From Actinomycetota bacterium (GTDB lineage Bacteria > Actinomycetota > CADDZG01 > JAHWKV01): a DNA stretch of 64,000 bases. A model generated the notes under the pieces. The model was not told the DNA's origin. It saw only the letters and a list, made by a program, of their open reading frames with translations, and did not search any database. The translations under genes were made by a program, and so were the position numbers. Below, piece after piece: positions 17,411 to 26,830 of the stretch (its first letter is position 1; every line of letters starts with the position of its first letter). The stretch covers positions 448,927 to 512,926 of the forward strand of contig JAUJPC010000002.1 in NCBI GenBank assembly GCA_030447305.1. The letters run 5' to 3'.

Positions 17411-17679
17411 TGACAAAACGTTTGGTGAAGGTCTTTACCGCTGCATGTCCGGTATGTGAGCCCGCAGTAGAGCTGGTAAAGCAAACGGCATGCCCCGACT
17501 GTGAGGTGACCGTTTACAACCTTAGCGTTGAGGCCGCGGACAGGGCCAGGCAGTACGCCCTCAAGACCCTGCCCGCGGTCGTGGTGGACGGCTCGGTTGT
17601 CTCCTGTTGCAACAATCAGGGCGCCAATGTCGATGAGCTTAAGGCTGCAGGCGTCGGTCAGAGGATCAGTGGAGACTGA
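17410..17679 (+). CDS. Thioredoxin-fold Cys-rich protein
   Basis: An 89-residue thioredoxin or glutaredoxin-like protein. The start at 17410 follows GGAGG and overlaps the merR stop. The active site is FTAACPVCEPAVELV. Two further Cys pairs follow, CPDCEV and VSCCNN, and the cis-Pro strand is KTLPAVVVDG. No signal peptide is visible, so it is probably cytoplasmic. Small proteins of this type beside MerR regulators may carry or reduce metals and thiols; that is inferred from context. The extra Cys pairs are more than a plain redoxin needs and suggest metal binding. Confidence 0.8.
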   Translation: MTKRLVKVFTAACPVCEPAVELVKQTACPDCEVTVYNLSVEAADRARQYALKTLPAVVVDGSVVSCCNNQGANVDELKAAGVGQRISGD

Positions 17680-17730
17680 CAAGGTAACCGGGTTCGATAC
17701 CTAATTCCCCGCTTCGGATAACCTCGCCTT

Positions 17731-18000
17731 ATGAAGATTCTTTTGATTGGCGTGCTGATCATCGCCATGGTGTTGGTCGTGCTGCCTCTGCCCATGGCAA
17801 GTGGGATGGCATGGTGCCCAGGATGCCTCTCCGGACACGCCAGTCACGGGCTGGGACTTTGTGTCGGAATTCTCTTCTTGCTCTTTTCGATTCTGGGTCT
17901 TTCTTTGTCGGGCGGCAACAGGACTGCGCCGCCCAATTTCAAAACGGCTCTCCTGGCCGATTCGCTTCTTCGCCCTCCGCGGTTCGCTGTAGGCCTGTAG
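17731..18000 (+). CDS. Small Cys-containing membrane protein (paralogue 2)
   Basis: An 89-residue protein with an N-terminal hydrophobic segment (LLIGVLIIAMVLVVLPLPM), then SGMAWCPGCLSGHASHGLGLC with CxxC and a third Cys plus two His, then a second helix. The C-terminus contains LLRPPRFAVGL. The match with the 86-residue protein at 16545 covers the Cys motif, helix spacing and the LLRPPR tail. It lies in the MerR-driven operon, 51 bases after the thioredoxin-like gene. A role as a small membrane metal-binding protein is inferred. No known family name comes to mind. Confidence 0.65.
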   Translation: MKILLIGVLIIAMVLVVLPLPMASGMAWCPGCLSGHASHGLGLCVGILFLLFSILGLSLSGGNRTAPPNFKTALLADSLLRPPRFAVGL

Positions 18001-18053
18001 CAATTCGCGCCCCTTTCCTGGGGTGCTGCCTAGCGAACAAAAGGAGGAATCGA

Positions 18054-18665
18054 TTGAAAATACCTATCGCCATTCTGGCTGTTGCCTTGCTCGTGCTGAC
18101 TGTTTCCACCCTGCAGTTCAGCGCCTTGGACTTCGGGATGGGAACAGCGGAAAGCAACACCGAAACCAGGGACGTAGCGAACGCCGCTGGTAGCCCTGAG
18201 CGCTTCGAGTACCTGTCGAATCAGAAGAGCAACAACTGCGGGTTGCAGCCCAAGACGGTGCTCGACTATCCCGATTCCCGGCATCTACAAGGATCTTGCT
18301 GCTCTCCCATGGATCGGCAGGAGTACCGGCGTCAAGTCGAAGGACTAAAGGAATACGAAAACATCTCCCAAATCCCAGCCGACCCTTACGACATCCCGGT
18401 ATCCCAGGCAAAGCTTCTTCTCGGCTATCAGAGCTCGATACAGCTCACGCCACATGAGCAAGCGACCTACGACGAGGCGATGCAGATGTCTCCGGAAAAA
18501 GGCCCGTGCTGCTGCGAGTGCTGGCGTTGGTTCGCCTTTGAAGGTATGAGCAAGTACCTGATCCAAGAACAAGGTTGGCAAAGCTTCGAGGTGGCAGAGC
18601 TGATCCACCTTGTCGATGGTTGCGGCGGATCACACGCCGAGGGACATGGCGGAGGGACGTCGTGA
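18054..18665 (+). CDS. Cys-rich exported protein of metal operon, unknown family
   Basis: A protein of 203 residues. I choose the TTG at 18054 because AAGGAGG sits six bases upstream and a clean signal or anchor helix begins there (IPIAILAVALLVLTVSTLQF). The mature part carries GSCCSPMDRQEY, then GPCCCECWRWFAFEG and finally VDGCGGSH, about nine Cys in all, plus a His/Gly tail. The spacing looks like a metal-binding domain held outside the membrane. I have seen similar proteins beside SHOCT and cupredoxin genes but know no assigned function. It is in the MerR operon ahead of the cupredoxin fusion. Confidence 0.6.
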   Translation: MKIPIAILAVALLVLTVSTLQFSALDFGMGTAESNTETRDVANAAGSPERFEYLSNQKSNNCGLQPKTVLDYPDSRHLQGSCCSPMDRQEYRRQVEGLKEYENISQIPADPYDIPVSQAKLLLGYQSSIQLTPHEQATYDEAMQMSPEKGPCCCECWRWFAFEGMSKYLIQEQGWQSFEVAELIHLVDGCGGSHAEGHGGGTS

Positions 18666-18750
18666 GGGACTTTGCGGATTCGCAAACGGTAGCTATATGC
18701 CAAGGAGGTTTTTCTCTCCCGATATCGGTTAGGCGAAGGGAGGGTGGGAG

Positions 18751-19425
18751 ATGATGACGATGCTCCTGTTTTGGTTTCTGATGCTCTTGGTTCTTGCCGG
18801 CCTAACCCTCGGCGTGGCCACCTTGCTTACAGGCCGTTCCTCCGCCATCGAGGCCCTCGGGGACAGGCTGGCTCGCGGCGAGGTGACGGCCGAGGAGTAC
18901 CGAGAGCGACTGGAATTGCTCAACACCGCCCGCAGGGGATCTTCGAAGCTTTCATGGGTCGCTGGTGCCTTGGTCGTTGTAGGGCTATTGGGACTCCTTC
19001 TGCTCGGGGGATCGATGGATGGACCGGGCATGATGGGCCGGATGATGGACAACTCGATGATGGATCGAACCATGTTGGGCGGGATGATGGGCAACTCGAT
19101 GATGGGTGGCGAGACCAGAAGGATCGCCCCCGGCCCCTCTCCGGGCGCCCGTGACGTACAAGTGGAGGGCCGGGAGTTTTACTTCAGTCCCGAGGAGGTT
19201 CGAATGGGGGCCGGGGAAACCGTCAACCTCTCCTTCGTTAACGAAGGGCACATGTTTCACACCCTGACGGTGCCCGAGGTCGGGATTGACCTAAGAGCTC
19301 GTCCGGGCGATCGGATTGCCGCCGCCTTTAACGCACCGGAACCGGGGCGTTACGAGTTGGTTTGTACCGTCCCGGGCCACGAGGATGCCGGTATGCGGGG
19401 CGAGATCGTAGTGGAGCAAGAGTGA
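18751..19425 (+). CDS. SHOCT-like membrane domain fused to Met-rich linker and cupredoxin
   Basis: A 224-residue fusion. Residues 1-25 form a membrane helix. Residues about 28-60 read as a SHOCT-like short helix-turn domain (GDRLARGEVTAEEYRERLEL). A second helix follows (VAGALVVVGLLGLLLLGG), then a Met-rich stretch (GMMGRMMDNSMMDRTMLGGM) and a cupredoxin domain from about residue 130. Type 1 copper ligands are visible as His in GHMFHTL, then Cys, His and Met in VCTVPGHEDAGM. I infer that the Met-rich part and the cupredoxin bind copper outside the membrane and hand it on. It lies 35 bases before copA in the MerR operon. Confidence 0.85.
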   Translation: MMTMLLFWFLMLLVLAGLTLGVATLLTGRSSAIEALGDRLARGEVTAEEYRERLELLNTARRGSSKLSWVAGALVVVGLLGLLLLGGSMDGPGMMGRMMDNSMMDRTMLGGMMGNSMMGGETRRIAPGPSPGARDVQVEGREFYFSPEEVRMGAGETVNLSFVNEGHMFHTLTVPEVGIDLRARPGDRIAAAFNAPEPGRYELVCTVPGHEDAGMRGEIVVEQE

Positions 19426-19460
19426 AACGGTAGATCGATCAACCCGAGGGGCGGATTGAA

Positions 19461-21725
19461 ATGGACAGCAAACGAGAAGCGGTAGACGTTGCTCGCCACG
19501 ATGTCGAGGCCACCGAGCAGATCGAGCTGGCGGTTGAGGGGATGACCTGCTCATCCTGTGCGGTTAGGGTGCAGAAGGTGCTCGGCCGCCAGCCCGGGGT
19601 CGAGCAGGCATACGTCAATCTGGGGACCAACCGGGCGACCGTGTCGTACCGGCCGATGTCGATGTCCCTGGAAGAGCTGCAGTCGGCGGTCTCCAAGATT
19701 GGATACCAACTAAGGCCGCTCGACGAAGACCAAATCGAGTCTAAGGACACCCATGAGCTGGATCGCAGACTATGGCTGAGGCGCGTCTGGATCAGCTGGC
19801 CTCTGGGGCTGGGGGTGCTTTATCTCGGGCTTTTCGAGATGCACTCGCCGTGGGGCCGGTGGGGAGCGCTCGTTCTCACGGTGCCGGTTCAGTTCTACGC
19901 CGGCTGGCCCTTCCTCAAAACAGCGTGGGAGCGCACCCTCAAGTTCACGGCCAACATGGACTCTCTGATCGCACTCGGCACCCTGGCGGCGTTTTCCTAC
20001 TCCACCTATGAGCTGTTCGCCGGCGGCGACCTCTACTTCGATACCGCTGCCCTGATCATCGCCTTCCTGGTCCTCGGCCGCTACTTCGAAGCAAAGGCCA
20101 AAGGGCGCGCCTCCAACGCATTGAAGAAGCTGCTGGAGCTGGGGGCCAAGCAGGCCCGGCTGGTCCAAGACGGCGTGGAGCTCATGGTGCCGGTGGAAGA
20201 GGTCAAGGTAGCAGACCTGGTCAGGGTTCGCCCTGGCGAGAAAATTCCGGTCGACGGAGAGGTGGTCGACGGCCACTCGGCGGTGGACGAGTCGATGCTG
20301 ACCGGAGAATCGGTCCCGGTGGAGAAATCGGCGGGGGACAAGGTGGCGGGAGCCACCATCAACACCAACGGTGCCCTGACCATCCGGGCGACCGCCGTCG
20401 GATCGCAAACCGCGCTGGCTCAAATAGTCCGACTGGTGGCGGAGGCCCAGGGGAGCAAGGCGCCGGTGCAGCGGCTCGCCGACCGGATCTCGGCGGTGTT
20501 CGTGCCCGTGGTCATCGTGGTGGCGGCGCTGACATACTCAAGCTGGTGGCTCGCCGGAGGCGACCTTCGTCAAGGCCTGATCTCAGCGGTGGCGGTGCTG
20601 ATCATCGCCTGCCCCTGTGCGCTCGGCCTGGCCACCCCTACCGCGATCATGGTGGGCACGGGACGCGGCGCCGAGATGGGAGTGCTCATCAAAGGCGGTG
20701 AGGTGCTGGAGGGGTCGAAGAAGGTTCAGACGATAGTCTTCGACAAGACCGGGACCCTCACCCAAGGCCGGATGTCGCTGACCGACGTGCTCGCCGCAGA
20801 TGGCGAAGATCCAGAGGAGATCCTTGGTCAGGCTGCCTCGGTGGAGGCCTCGTCGGAGCATCCGGTTGCCGCGGCCATAGTAGCTGGAGCCAAAAAGCAG
20901 GAGGGGCTTGCACTGGCCGAGGCCGAAAGGTTCACCTCGTTCGCCGGGCACGGCGTCTCGGCTTTGGTTTTTGGACGCGAAGTGGTCGTCGGCAGGCGCA
21001 AGCTCATGCGCGACCGGGCTTTGGTGCTGGACGAGGACCTGGAGCGCGCCGCGGTGGATCTGGAGTCCCGAGGGCGAACTGCGGTCTTCGTGGGATGGCA
21101 GGCAAAGGTCCGGGGCGTCCTGGGCGTCGCCGATACCCTCGAGCCCGAATCCAAGGAGGTGATCTCCGCGCTTAAGCAGATGGGACTACAGACGGTGATG
21201 ATCACGGGCGACAACCAGCGCACCGCCCGCGCCATAGCGAAGGAGGTGGGCATCGACCGGGTGCTGGCCGAGGTGCTGCCCGAGGACAAGGTGTCGGAGG
21301 TCAGCCGGCTGCAGGAGGCAGGCGAAGTGGTGGCCATGGTCGGGGACGGAATCAACGACGCCCCCGCGCTGGTCCGGGCCGATCTCGGCATCGCCATAGG
21401 TACGGGGACCGATGTAGCGATTGAGTCATCCGACATAACACTTATGTCTGGGGACCTGCGCGGGGTCCTGACAGCGCTCAGGCTATCCCGCCAGACCTTC
21501 CGGGTGATCCTGCAGAACCTGGGATGGGCGTTCGGCTACAACACCGCCGCAATTCCCCTAGCCTCGCTCGGTTTGCTGAACCCGGTGATCGCGGGAGCGG
21601 CGATGGCTTTTTCCTCGGTCAGTGTGGTGACCAACTCCCTTCGCCTCAAAAGGTTCGGGCGAAGCCGCAGAACCCGAGCCGCCACCCCCAAACTGGAAAG
21701 GTCACGGGAGGAGGTCCATGTCTAA
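19461..21725 (+). CDS. copA: Copper-translocating P1B-type ATPase
   Basis: A 754-residue P-type ATPase that exports Cu(I). It has one N-terminal HMA domain ([12 protein letters not shown]), the actuator loop [11 protein letters not shown], the metal-channel motif [12 protein letters not shown], the phosphorylation site DKTGTLTQG, the nucleotide-site SSEHPVAAA and the hinge [11 protein letters not shown]. The C-terminal helix shows YNTAAIPLA and [15 protein letters not shown], typical of the CopA (Cu+) group. Length is normal for one-HMA copies. It is the central transporter of the MerR-driven operon. A short fragment of a second, diverged copA lies at 45.06-45.22 kb. Confidence 0.95.
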   Translation: MDSKREAVDVARHDVEATEQIELAVEGMTCSSCAVRVQKVLGRQPGVEQAYVNLGTNRATVSYRPMSMSLEELQSAVSKIGYQLRPLDEDQIESKDTHELDRRLWLRRVWISWPLGLGVLYLGLFEMHSPWGRWGALVLTVPVQFYAGWPFLKTAWERTLKFTANMDSLIALGTLAAFSYSTYELFAGGDLYFDTAALIIAFLVLGRYFEAKAKGRASNALKKLLELGAKQARLVQDGVELMVPVEEVKVADLVRVRPGEKIPVDGEVVDGHSAVDESMLTGESVPVEKSAGDKVAGATINTNGALTIRATAVGSQTALAQIVRLVAEAQGSKAPVQRLADRISAVFVPVVIVVAALTYSSWWLAGGDLRQGLISAVAVLIIACPCALGLATPTAIMVGTGRGAEMGVLIKGGEVLEGSKKVQTIVFDKTGTLTQGRMSLTDVLAADGEDPEEILGQAASVEASSEHPVAAAIVAGAKKQEGLALAEAERFTSFAGHGVSALVFGREVVVGRRKLMRDRALVLDEDLERAAVDLESRGRTAVFVGWQAKVRGVLGVADTLEPESKEVISALKQMGLQTVMITGDNQRTARAIAKEVGIDRVLAEVLPEDKVSEVSRLQEAGEVVAMVGDGINDAPALVRADLGIAIGTGTDVAIESSDITLMSGDLRGVLTALRLSRQTFRVILQNLGWAFGYNTAAIPLASLGLLNPVIAGAAMAFSSVSVVTNSLRLKRFGRSRRTRAATPKLERSREEVHV

Positions 21726-21755
21726 AGCTTCACTGACGCATAGGGAGATAGAGCC

Positions 21756-22874
21756 ATGATTGAGCATGGATGGGACGCCGTCTACACAGGGGCGGGTCTG
21801 TTCTGGAAAGCTCTTTGGGCACTCGCACTCGGTTACGCGATCTCGGCTTTCATCCAAGTATTCCTCTCAAGACGTGAGGCAGCCAAATACCTCGGCGAGG
21901 GGACACCACGGCAGCTGGCTCTTTCTATGGGCCTTGGCTTTGCTTCCTCGTCCTGTTCCTTCGCAGCATTGTCGGCCACAAGGAGCCTGTTCACAAAAGG
22001 TGCGCACCTTATCTCGGCACTTGCATTTATGTTCGCCTCGACCAACCTAGCGATAGAGGTCGCCGCACTGGCGTGGATCTTCCTCGGCTGGCAATTCGTA
22101 GTCGCCCTCTTTGTCGGGGCTCCGATCCTCGTAGCGGTGATGGCGCTCGTGGTGCGACTGACGTATCCGAAGAGGTGGGTCGAAAGTGCTCGCCGGCACG
22201 CCGAAGGTGTCGGGGGACAAGCGATGGATGCATCCGACGGTCTGCCCGGCTCGGTTGGCAAGCGGCTTAAGTCCCGGGAGTCATGGCACCGGGTAGGGCG
22301 CTCGTTCGTCATGGAGTGGAAGATGGTGTGGAAGGAGTTGCTCGTCGGCTTCCTCGTTGCCGGAGCCGTCGCCGCCCTGGTTCCCCGGTCGTTCTTTGAA
22401 GCGATCTTCCCTCAAGGGTTGCCGGGCTGGCTGCTTGTACCGATTCACGCTCTGCTGGCTCCGGTACTGGCGATCTTCACCGTCATCGGTTCGATGGGTA
22501 ATGGTCCGCTGGCGGCGATCCTATTTCAAAACGGGGTGGCATTCGGGGGGATAATGGCGTTTCTGTACTCCGACTTCGTCGTTCCGCCCTCTCTCAAGAT
22601 CAACGCCAACTATTACGGGTGGAGGTTCGCTACATACCTGGGTGTGGTGTTTGCCTTCGCTGCCTTCGTCGCTGGAGTTGCGGTCCACGGCCTTTTCACA
22701 ATCTTCGGTTTGCTCCCCGAGCAAGGGCGGGATGTTCGAGAGCTGGCGAATTTCAGCATTGACTACACCTTCTTCCTGAACGTCTTTTCACTTGTCGTCT
22801 CGGGTGTTCTCGTCTACCTGAGCAAGCGAACGCCGCAAGCCGGTGGGCGCAAAGCAAAGGCCTCGATTGCTTGA
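21756..22874 (+). CDS. ArsP/COG0701-family permease
   Basis: A 372-residue membrane permease of the DUF318 family, which includes organoarsenical exporters. The conserved Cys/Ser segment is GFASSSCSFAALSATRSLF, and the second half repeats the fold around FTVIGSMGNGPLAAILFQNG. About eight to ten helices are visible with a central hydrophilic loop. It follows copA after 30 bases with GGAGATAG before the ATG, so it is likely to be the last gene of the metal operon. Substrate is unknown; trivalent arsenicals and other thiol-reactive metals are the known or suspected ones. Its stop lies against a broken sigma factor gene on the other strand. Confidence 0.85.
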   Translation: MIEHGWDAVYTGAGLFWKALWALALGYAISAFIQVFLSRREAAKYLGEGTPRQLALSMGLGFASSSCSFAALSATRSLFTKGAHLISALAFMFASTNLAIEVAALAWIFLGWQFVVALFVGAPILVAVMALVVRLTYPKRWVESARRHAEGVGGQAMDASDGLPGSVGKRLKSRESWHRVGRSFVMEWKMVWKELLVGFLVAGAVAALVPRSFFEAIFPQGLPGWLLVPIHALLAPVLAIFTVIGSMGNGPLAAILFQNGVAFGGIMAFLYSDFVVPPSLKINANYYGWRFATYLGVVFAFAAFVAGVAVHGLFTIFGLLPEQGRDVRELANFSIDYTFFLNVFSLVVSGVLVYLSKRTPQAGGRKAKASIA

Positions 22875-22939
22875 CCCGTCTGCGCGCTGCCCGACTCCCG
22901 GGGTTCGAGCCGCGCTGCTCGTCACGATGTCGACGGTCG

Positions 22940-23500
22940 TGGCGCCTTTGATCGCGGTCTGACTGGTGTCCAGCATCGCCGCGACCTCGGCGCGGCTGTA
23001 GCCGAGCACGTCGCACAGCAGGAGGGTCGCGGTCTGGCGTGGCGGAAGGTGCTGCAGTGCGGTGACGAAAGCGAGCTCGATTGCCTCGCGCTGTTGGTAG
23101 CGGGCCTCGGGGCCCGGTGCTCGCTCTGCGACCTGCTCGAGCAGTGTGTCCGGGTAGGGCTGTAGCCAGGTCACGTCACCGCGCCGGGTGGGCTCGGGCG
23201 GCTCGAACGGAGGCACAGGCTCGGGTGGTCGGCGCCGCCCGGCGTCACGCTGGAAGTTCAGGCAGCGGTTGGTCGCGATGCGGTACAGCCACGCCCGCAG
23301 CGAGGCTCGTTCCGCGAAGCTGTCCAGGCCACGCCACGCCGCGACCAGTGTTTCCTGCAGGATGTCCTCGGCGTCGTCAGCGATCCGAGCATCCGGTAGC
23401 AGTGCAGCTGAAGCTCGCGAACGTACGGGGCGGTGAGCTCGTCAAAGGCCTGGGCGTCACCTCCCCGGGCGCGGTCCAGCGTGGTGTGGCTCACCGCCAC
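22940..23500 (-). pseudogene. ECF sigma factor, frameshifted and C-terminally truncated
   Basis: Sigma-70 family protein with region 2 (DAQAFDELTAPYVRELQLHC) and region 4 (LAFVTALQHLPPRQTATLLL, then SRAEVAAMLDTSQTAIKG). The two regions lie in different frames, the break being near 23390. The gene then ends in foreign sequence at about 22940, next to the permease. It resembles the long ECF type that carries a SnoaL-like C-terminal domain, and a separate SnoaL gene lies just beyond it. It is non-functional. Confidence 0.8.
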
Positions 23501-23616
23501 ATTCTCCCACCGGGCCCAGAGATTCCAGAGAATCTCCCGGCCTGGAGCGTTCCCTTTGACGCTGCGGCGGTGTCTCAACAGGAAACGATTGCGAACGAAG
23601 CCAGCAGGAGTAGCCC

Positions 23617-23943
23617 ATGGCCAGCGACACCGACGTTTTCGAGCGGACGAGCCGCAGTATGCTCGATCAGCACCCCGGCGACGAGCGGGGCCGCATGCTG
23701 CACGCGCCAGGCCAGAAGACCGCCGGCAAGTTCTACGCCTTCCCCAGCGGCGACGATCTGGTCGTAAAGCTCCCCGCCGTGCGGGTCGCCGAAGTCATCG
23801 CAACTGGCGCAGGTCGGCCCTGCGAGCCGCGCAAGAGACGGCCGATGAAGTAATGGGTCCTCCTGCGGCTGACCGACGAACAAACCTGCGCTACGTACCT
23901 GATGGAAGCGCGCGACTTCGTCGCCAACCTCGCCAACCGCTGA
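23617..23943 (+). pseudogene. TfoX-N-like protein with in-frame stop
   Basis: A 108-codon gene for a small TfoX N-terminal-like or DUF1801-like protein. It reads KFYAFPSGDDLVVKLPAVRV and GRPCEPRKRRPMK, then TAA at 23851-23853, then WVLLRLTDEQTCATYLMEAR in the same frame to a normal TGA. A single G-to-T change in a GAA codon would create the stop. It lies between the broken sigma gene and the SnoaL gene, all probably one old regulatory cluster. Confidence 0.7.
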
Positions 23944-23981
23944 CCGGACACAGAGCCACTGACTGCAAAGGAGGCACCACC

Positions 23982-24256
23982 ATGACCGAGAACCCCAGCC
24001 CGGCCTTGGACATCGCGCAGAAGTACTACCGGGCCTGGACCAGCCACGACTTCGAGCAGGCCATGACCTACATCGCCGAGGACATCGTCTGCGATGCACC
24101 GTCGGGACGCATCGAAGGCAGCGAGGCATTCCGCGAGTTCATGGGACCCTTCACGCAGATCCTCACCGACTCCAAGCTGATCGCCGCCTTCGGTGATGAC
24201 GACACCGCGCTGATGATGTACGACAGCGAGACTGTTCCGGTCAAGAACGCCCCCGG
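23982..24256 (+). pseudogene. SnoaL-like protein, 5' part (split by IS21)
   Basis: N-terminal two-thirds of a SnoaL/NTF2-like small protein. AAAGGAGG lies eight bases before the ATG, and the body reads AQKYYRAWTSHDFEQAMTYI and GSEAFREFMGPFTQIL. The gene stops being itself at about 24256, where the IS21 element starts. The missing 3' part is found at 26723-26830. Confidence 0.85.
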
Positions 24257-24483
24257 TCTTGGCGATCACTGAAAACCGCGATTTATGATCACCGAAATTC
24301 GCGATGCGATTTACTCAGAGTGACGCTCCTCGCTCGATTAACCTTAGCAGCGACCTCCTTTGCGCTCTTTTGGGCCACCAGACACCTTCATAACGGTTCT
24401 GGCAGATTTTTCAGTTCCTGAGTTGGGCTGAGAGCCGCGTTTGGGAGTTGGGGAGGGGCTTGAGTACGGCACAGAGCAGTCCC

Positions 24484-25251
24484 TCATTGCTTTACCGCCT
24501 CGGCGAGGGCCTGGTGTTCGCGCATCCTCCAGGACGGCCCCTTGATGTTGAAAACCACCGCCCGGTGCATCAGCCGGTCCAAAATTGCGGCGGCGACAAC
24601 CGAGTCACCGAAGACCTCGCCCCAGGAGGGCAGCCCCCGGTTGGTGGTGACGATGGTAGATGAGCCCATCTCGTAGCGGCGGTTGACCACCTGGTAGAAG
24701 GCGTTTCCCGCCGCCCGGTCGAGCGGCACCAGCCCGACGTCATCGATCACCAGGACCGAAGGACCGGTGTAGGTGCGCATCTTGAGCTTGAAGGTGCCCT
24801 CGGCGTAGGCGGCGGCGATCGAGGCGCACATGTCGGCTCCCGAGGCGAAGTAGCCCCGGTACCCTGCCTCCACCGCCAGGGTGCAAAGGGCCACCGCAAG
24901 GTGGGTCTTGCCGCAGCCGGGCTGGCCTAAAAACAAAACTGGCCTTCCCTCTTTGACGAACCTCAAGGAGGCCAGATCCTCGACCAGCTTGCGATCGATC
25001 GAGGGCTGAAAGTCGAAGTCGAAATCCTCGAGGGTGCGCCGCCCGGGAAGGTGAGCGAAGCGCATGCGGGAAGCCAGCCGGCGGTTGCGAGTGGCGGTCA
25101 CCTCCTCGTCCACCAGCCGGGCCAGAAACTGCAGGTGGTCCCACTTGTCGTCTCGTGCCTGCTCCACCAGGGTGGCAAAGCACTCCTCGGCCTTGTTGAG
25201 CTTTAGGTAACCTAAGCCGTCTTTGATCTGCTCGTACACCGATTCGCTCAC
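24484..25251 (-). CDS. istB: IS21 helper ATPase IstB
   Basis: A 255-residue AAA+ ATPase that selects target DNA for the IS21 transposase. Walker A is LGQPGCGKTHLAVAL, Walker B is VLVIDDVG, and the C-terminal part shows STIVTTNRGLPSWGEVFGD and AILDRLMHRAVVFNIKGPSWR, both family hallmarks. I place the start at the GTG at 25251, whose first bases overlap the istA stop (GTGA). The N-terminal helix region (KDGLGYLKLNKAEECFATLV) is complete. The gene looks intact even though its partner istA is broken, so the element would need a helper copy to move. Confidence 0.92.
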   Translation of the reverse strand: MSESVYEQIKDGLGYLKLNKAEECFATLVEQARDDKWDHLQFLARLVDEEVTATRNRRLASRMRFAHLPGRRTLEDFDFDFQPSIDRKLVEDLASLRFVKEGRPVLFLGQPGCGKTHLAVALCTLAVEAGYRGYFASGADMCASIAAAYAEGTFKLKMRTYTGPSVLVIDDVGLVPLDRAAGNAFYQVVNRRYEMGSSTIVTTNRGLPSWGEVFGDSVVAAAILDRLMHRAVVFNIKGPSWRMREHQALAEAVKQ

Positions 25252-26569
25252 CGCACACCCCCTGCCCAGCCGCAACCGCAGCAGGCTGAGTCCGGGTCAT
25301 AGCTCTCAAGCCGAACCGGCTCGACGTCGTAGTCGCCCTCACCAAGATCGAGCAGATCAACCAAGACCTGCTCATGCGGGGAGAACCTCGGGGTTCGCCG
25401 GTGGCGGCTGAGTGCAATCTGCTCCGCTTCCCGGCGGTGGCGCGGGTCCCAGACCGGCTCGGAACCTGAGGGGGCAATCTGGTGGGTAACCTGCAGCTGG
25501 CCCCGGTGGCGTACCTCGATGATTCGCCGGTCAACCGGCAGCCTGACCTCCACGATCTGGCTGGCCAGGGCCGGTGGCACCGAGTAGAAGACCCCGTCGA
25601 CCTCGATCATCGGAACCGCTTGCCCGACCTGGCGGGACTCCCGCTTTGAGGTGTCGAATCTGAGGCGGGGAAGCGGCCCCAACATCTGCAGCTCGTCTTT
25701 GATCCGCTCCGCCGGAGCCATCCCGGTCACCCGATGGGGCCGGTGGTGGACGTTGTGCTCGAGCCATTCGTCAGCCCTTCGGTTCAGCTCGTTGATGCTG
25801 GCGGGTGGTCCGGTCACGGTCACCTCCTGCAAGAACGCCTCCTTCATCTCCCAAAAGGGACGCTCCACCTTGCCCTTGCGCTTGGCGTCGCCGGCCTGGC
25901 ACGCCTTGAAGGAAAAGCCGTGGTAGGCGGCGAACTCCAACGACTCAGCGAACCAGCGAAACACCCGGCCGTGGGAGCGACCCAGGCACCCCATCCGGTC
26001 GGTGCGTCCGACTCCGGGGACTCCGCCGGTGTCCTCGAAAAGCGCACCAGCCCCTCGAAGGTGTGGTGGCGGTCGATTGAGTCGGTGAACCACCAGTGGC
26101 GGCGCCGGCAGTAGCACAGGATCGCCCCGAAACAGTGCAGCTGCTCCCACCCCCACAGCCGGGCGAAGTCGCAACAGTCGGACCAGTCGAACTGGAACTC
26201 CTCCCCGGGGGCGGTCTCGATCGGAACCGAAACCTCGACCTGCCGGCCCCGACGTGAGCCTCGCACCCCGCACAGGTACCGAGCGAGCGTCGGGTAGCTG
26301 CCGGTGAAGCCTTTAGCTCGGAGCAGCCGCTCGACCGAGGTGGCGAGCAGGTTGGGGTTGGCCTTGAGCAGCATGGCTATCTCTTGGGCCCAGTGCTCGT
26401 TGATCACAAGGTTGGCCGGATCGATCTGCCGCTTCTGTGGCGGTCCACCCCGGCGGATCCACTCCCGTACCGTCGCCGGGTGGTACCCGACCTCCTCGGC
26501 GATCTGCTGCAGGGTCCAGCCTTGCCTTTTCAGTCCTGGAATGTCCAAATACTCCTCCTGAGTCATCAT
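25248..26569 (-). pseudogene. istA: IS21 transposase IstA, one-base frameshift
   Basis: DDE transposase of IS21. The N-terminal HTH reads GWTLQQIAEEVGYHPATVREW and the catalytic core begins EEFQFDWSDCCDFARLWG. The second half lies in another frame (KRKGKVERPFWEMKEAFLQE onward). A missing T in a T run at about 26040 explains the break. Restoring it joins HHTFEGLVRF to FEDTGGVPGVGRT. The start at 26569 follows GGAGGG. Confidence 0.88.
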
Positions 26570-26722
26570 CGTGTAGCCCTCCTGGCTGTTCGGCTTGGTC
26601 GCCAACAGCCTCGGAGGGCAATGACCACGCAGGGTGGATTAACCCTGCGGGAGGAGCGTCAATTTGTCAGATCACCGCGAGATTCGATGATCATGTTTCG
26701 CGAGATTCAGTGATCGCCGACA

Positions 26723-26830
26723 CCGGGCGCCGAATGCCACACCGTCCAAGACGGCAAGATCACCCATATCCGGATCGTGTTCGATCGGGCGCCGTTCGAA
26801 GCCGCACGAAGCGCGGCGGCGGCCGGCTGA
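26723..26830 (+). pseudogene. SnoaL-like protein, 3' part
   Basis: The separated end of the gene at 23982. It reads GAECHTVQDGKITHIRIVFD and then APFEAARSAAAAG before a stop. Together the two pieces make an NTF2-like protein of about 125 residues. Joining them at the CCGG repeat leaves the frame off by one, so either the duplication is longer than it looks or a further indel occurred. Confidence 0.8.

Larger units (their letters stand above)
24257..26722 (-). mobile_element. IS21-family insertion sequence
   Basis: An element of about 2.47 kb with istA and istB on the minus strand. The ends match as TCTTGGCGATCACTG (left) and TGTCGGCGATCACTG (right, read inward). Each end carries repeated motifs of the type GATCACYGAAA then CGCGA, as IS21 ends do. 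A possible 4-base target repeat CCGG flanks it (24253-24256 and 26723-26726). It interrupts the SnoaL gene. istB is intact but istA is frameshifted. Confidence 0.85.

Noticed and set aside
20828-21436. 202-aa minus-strand ORF within copA
   Set aside because: Shadow ORF of the copper ATPase, Ser/Thr-rich by codon mirror.
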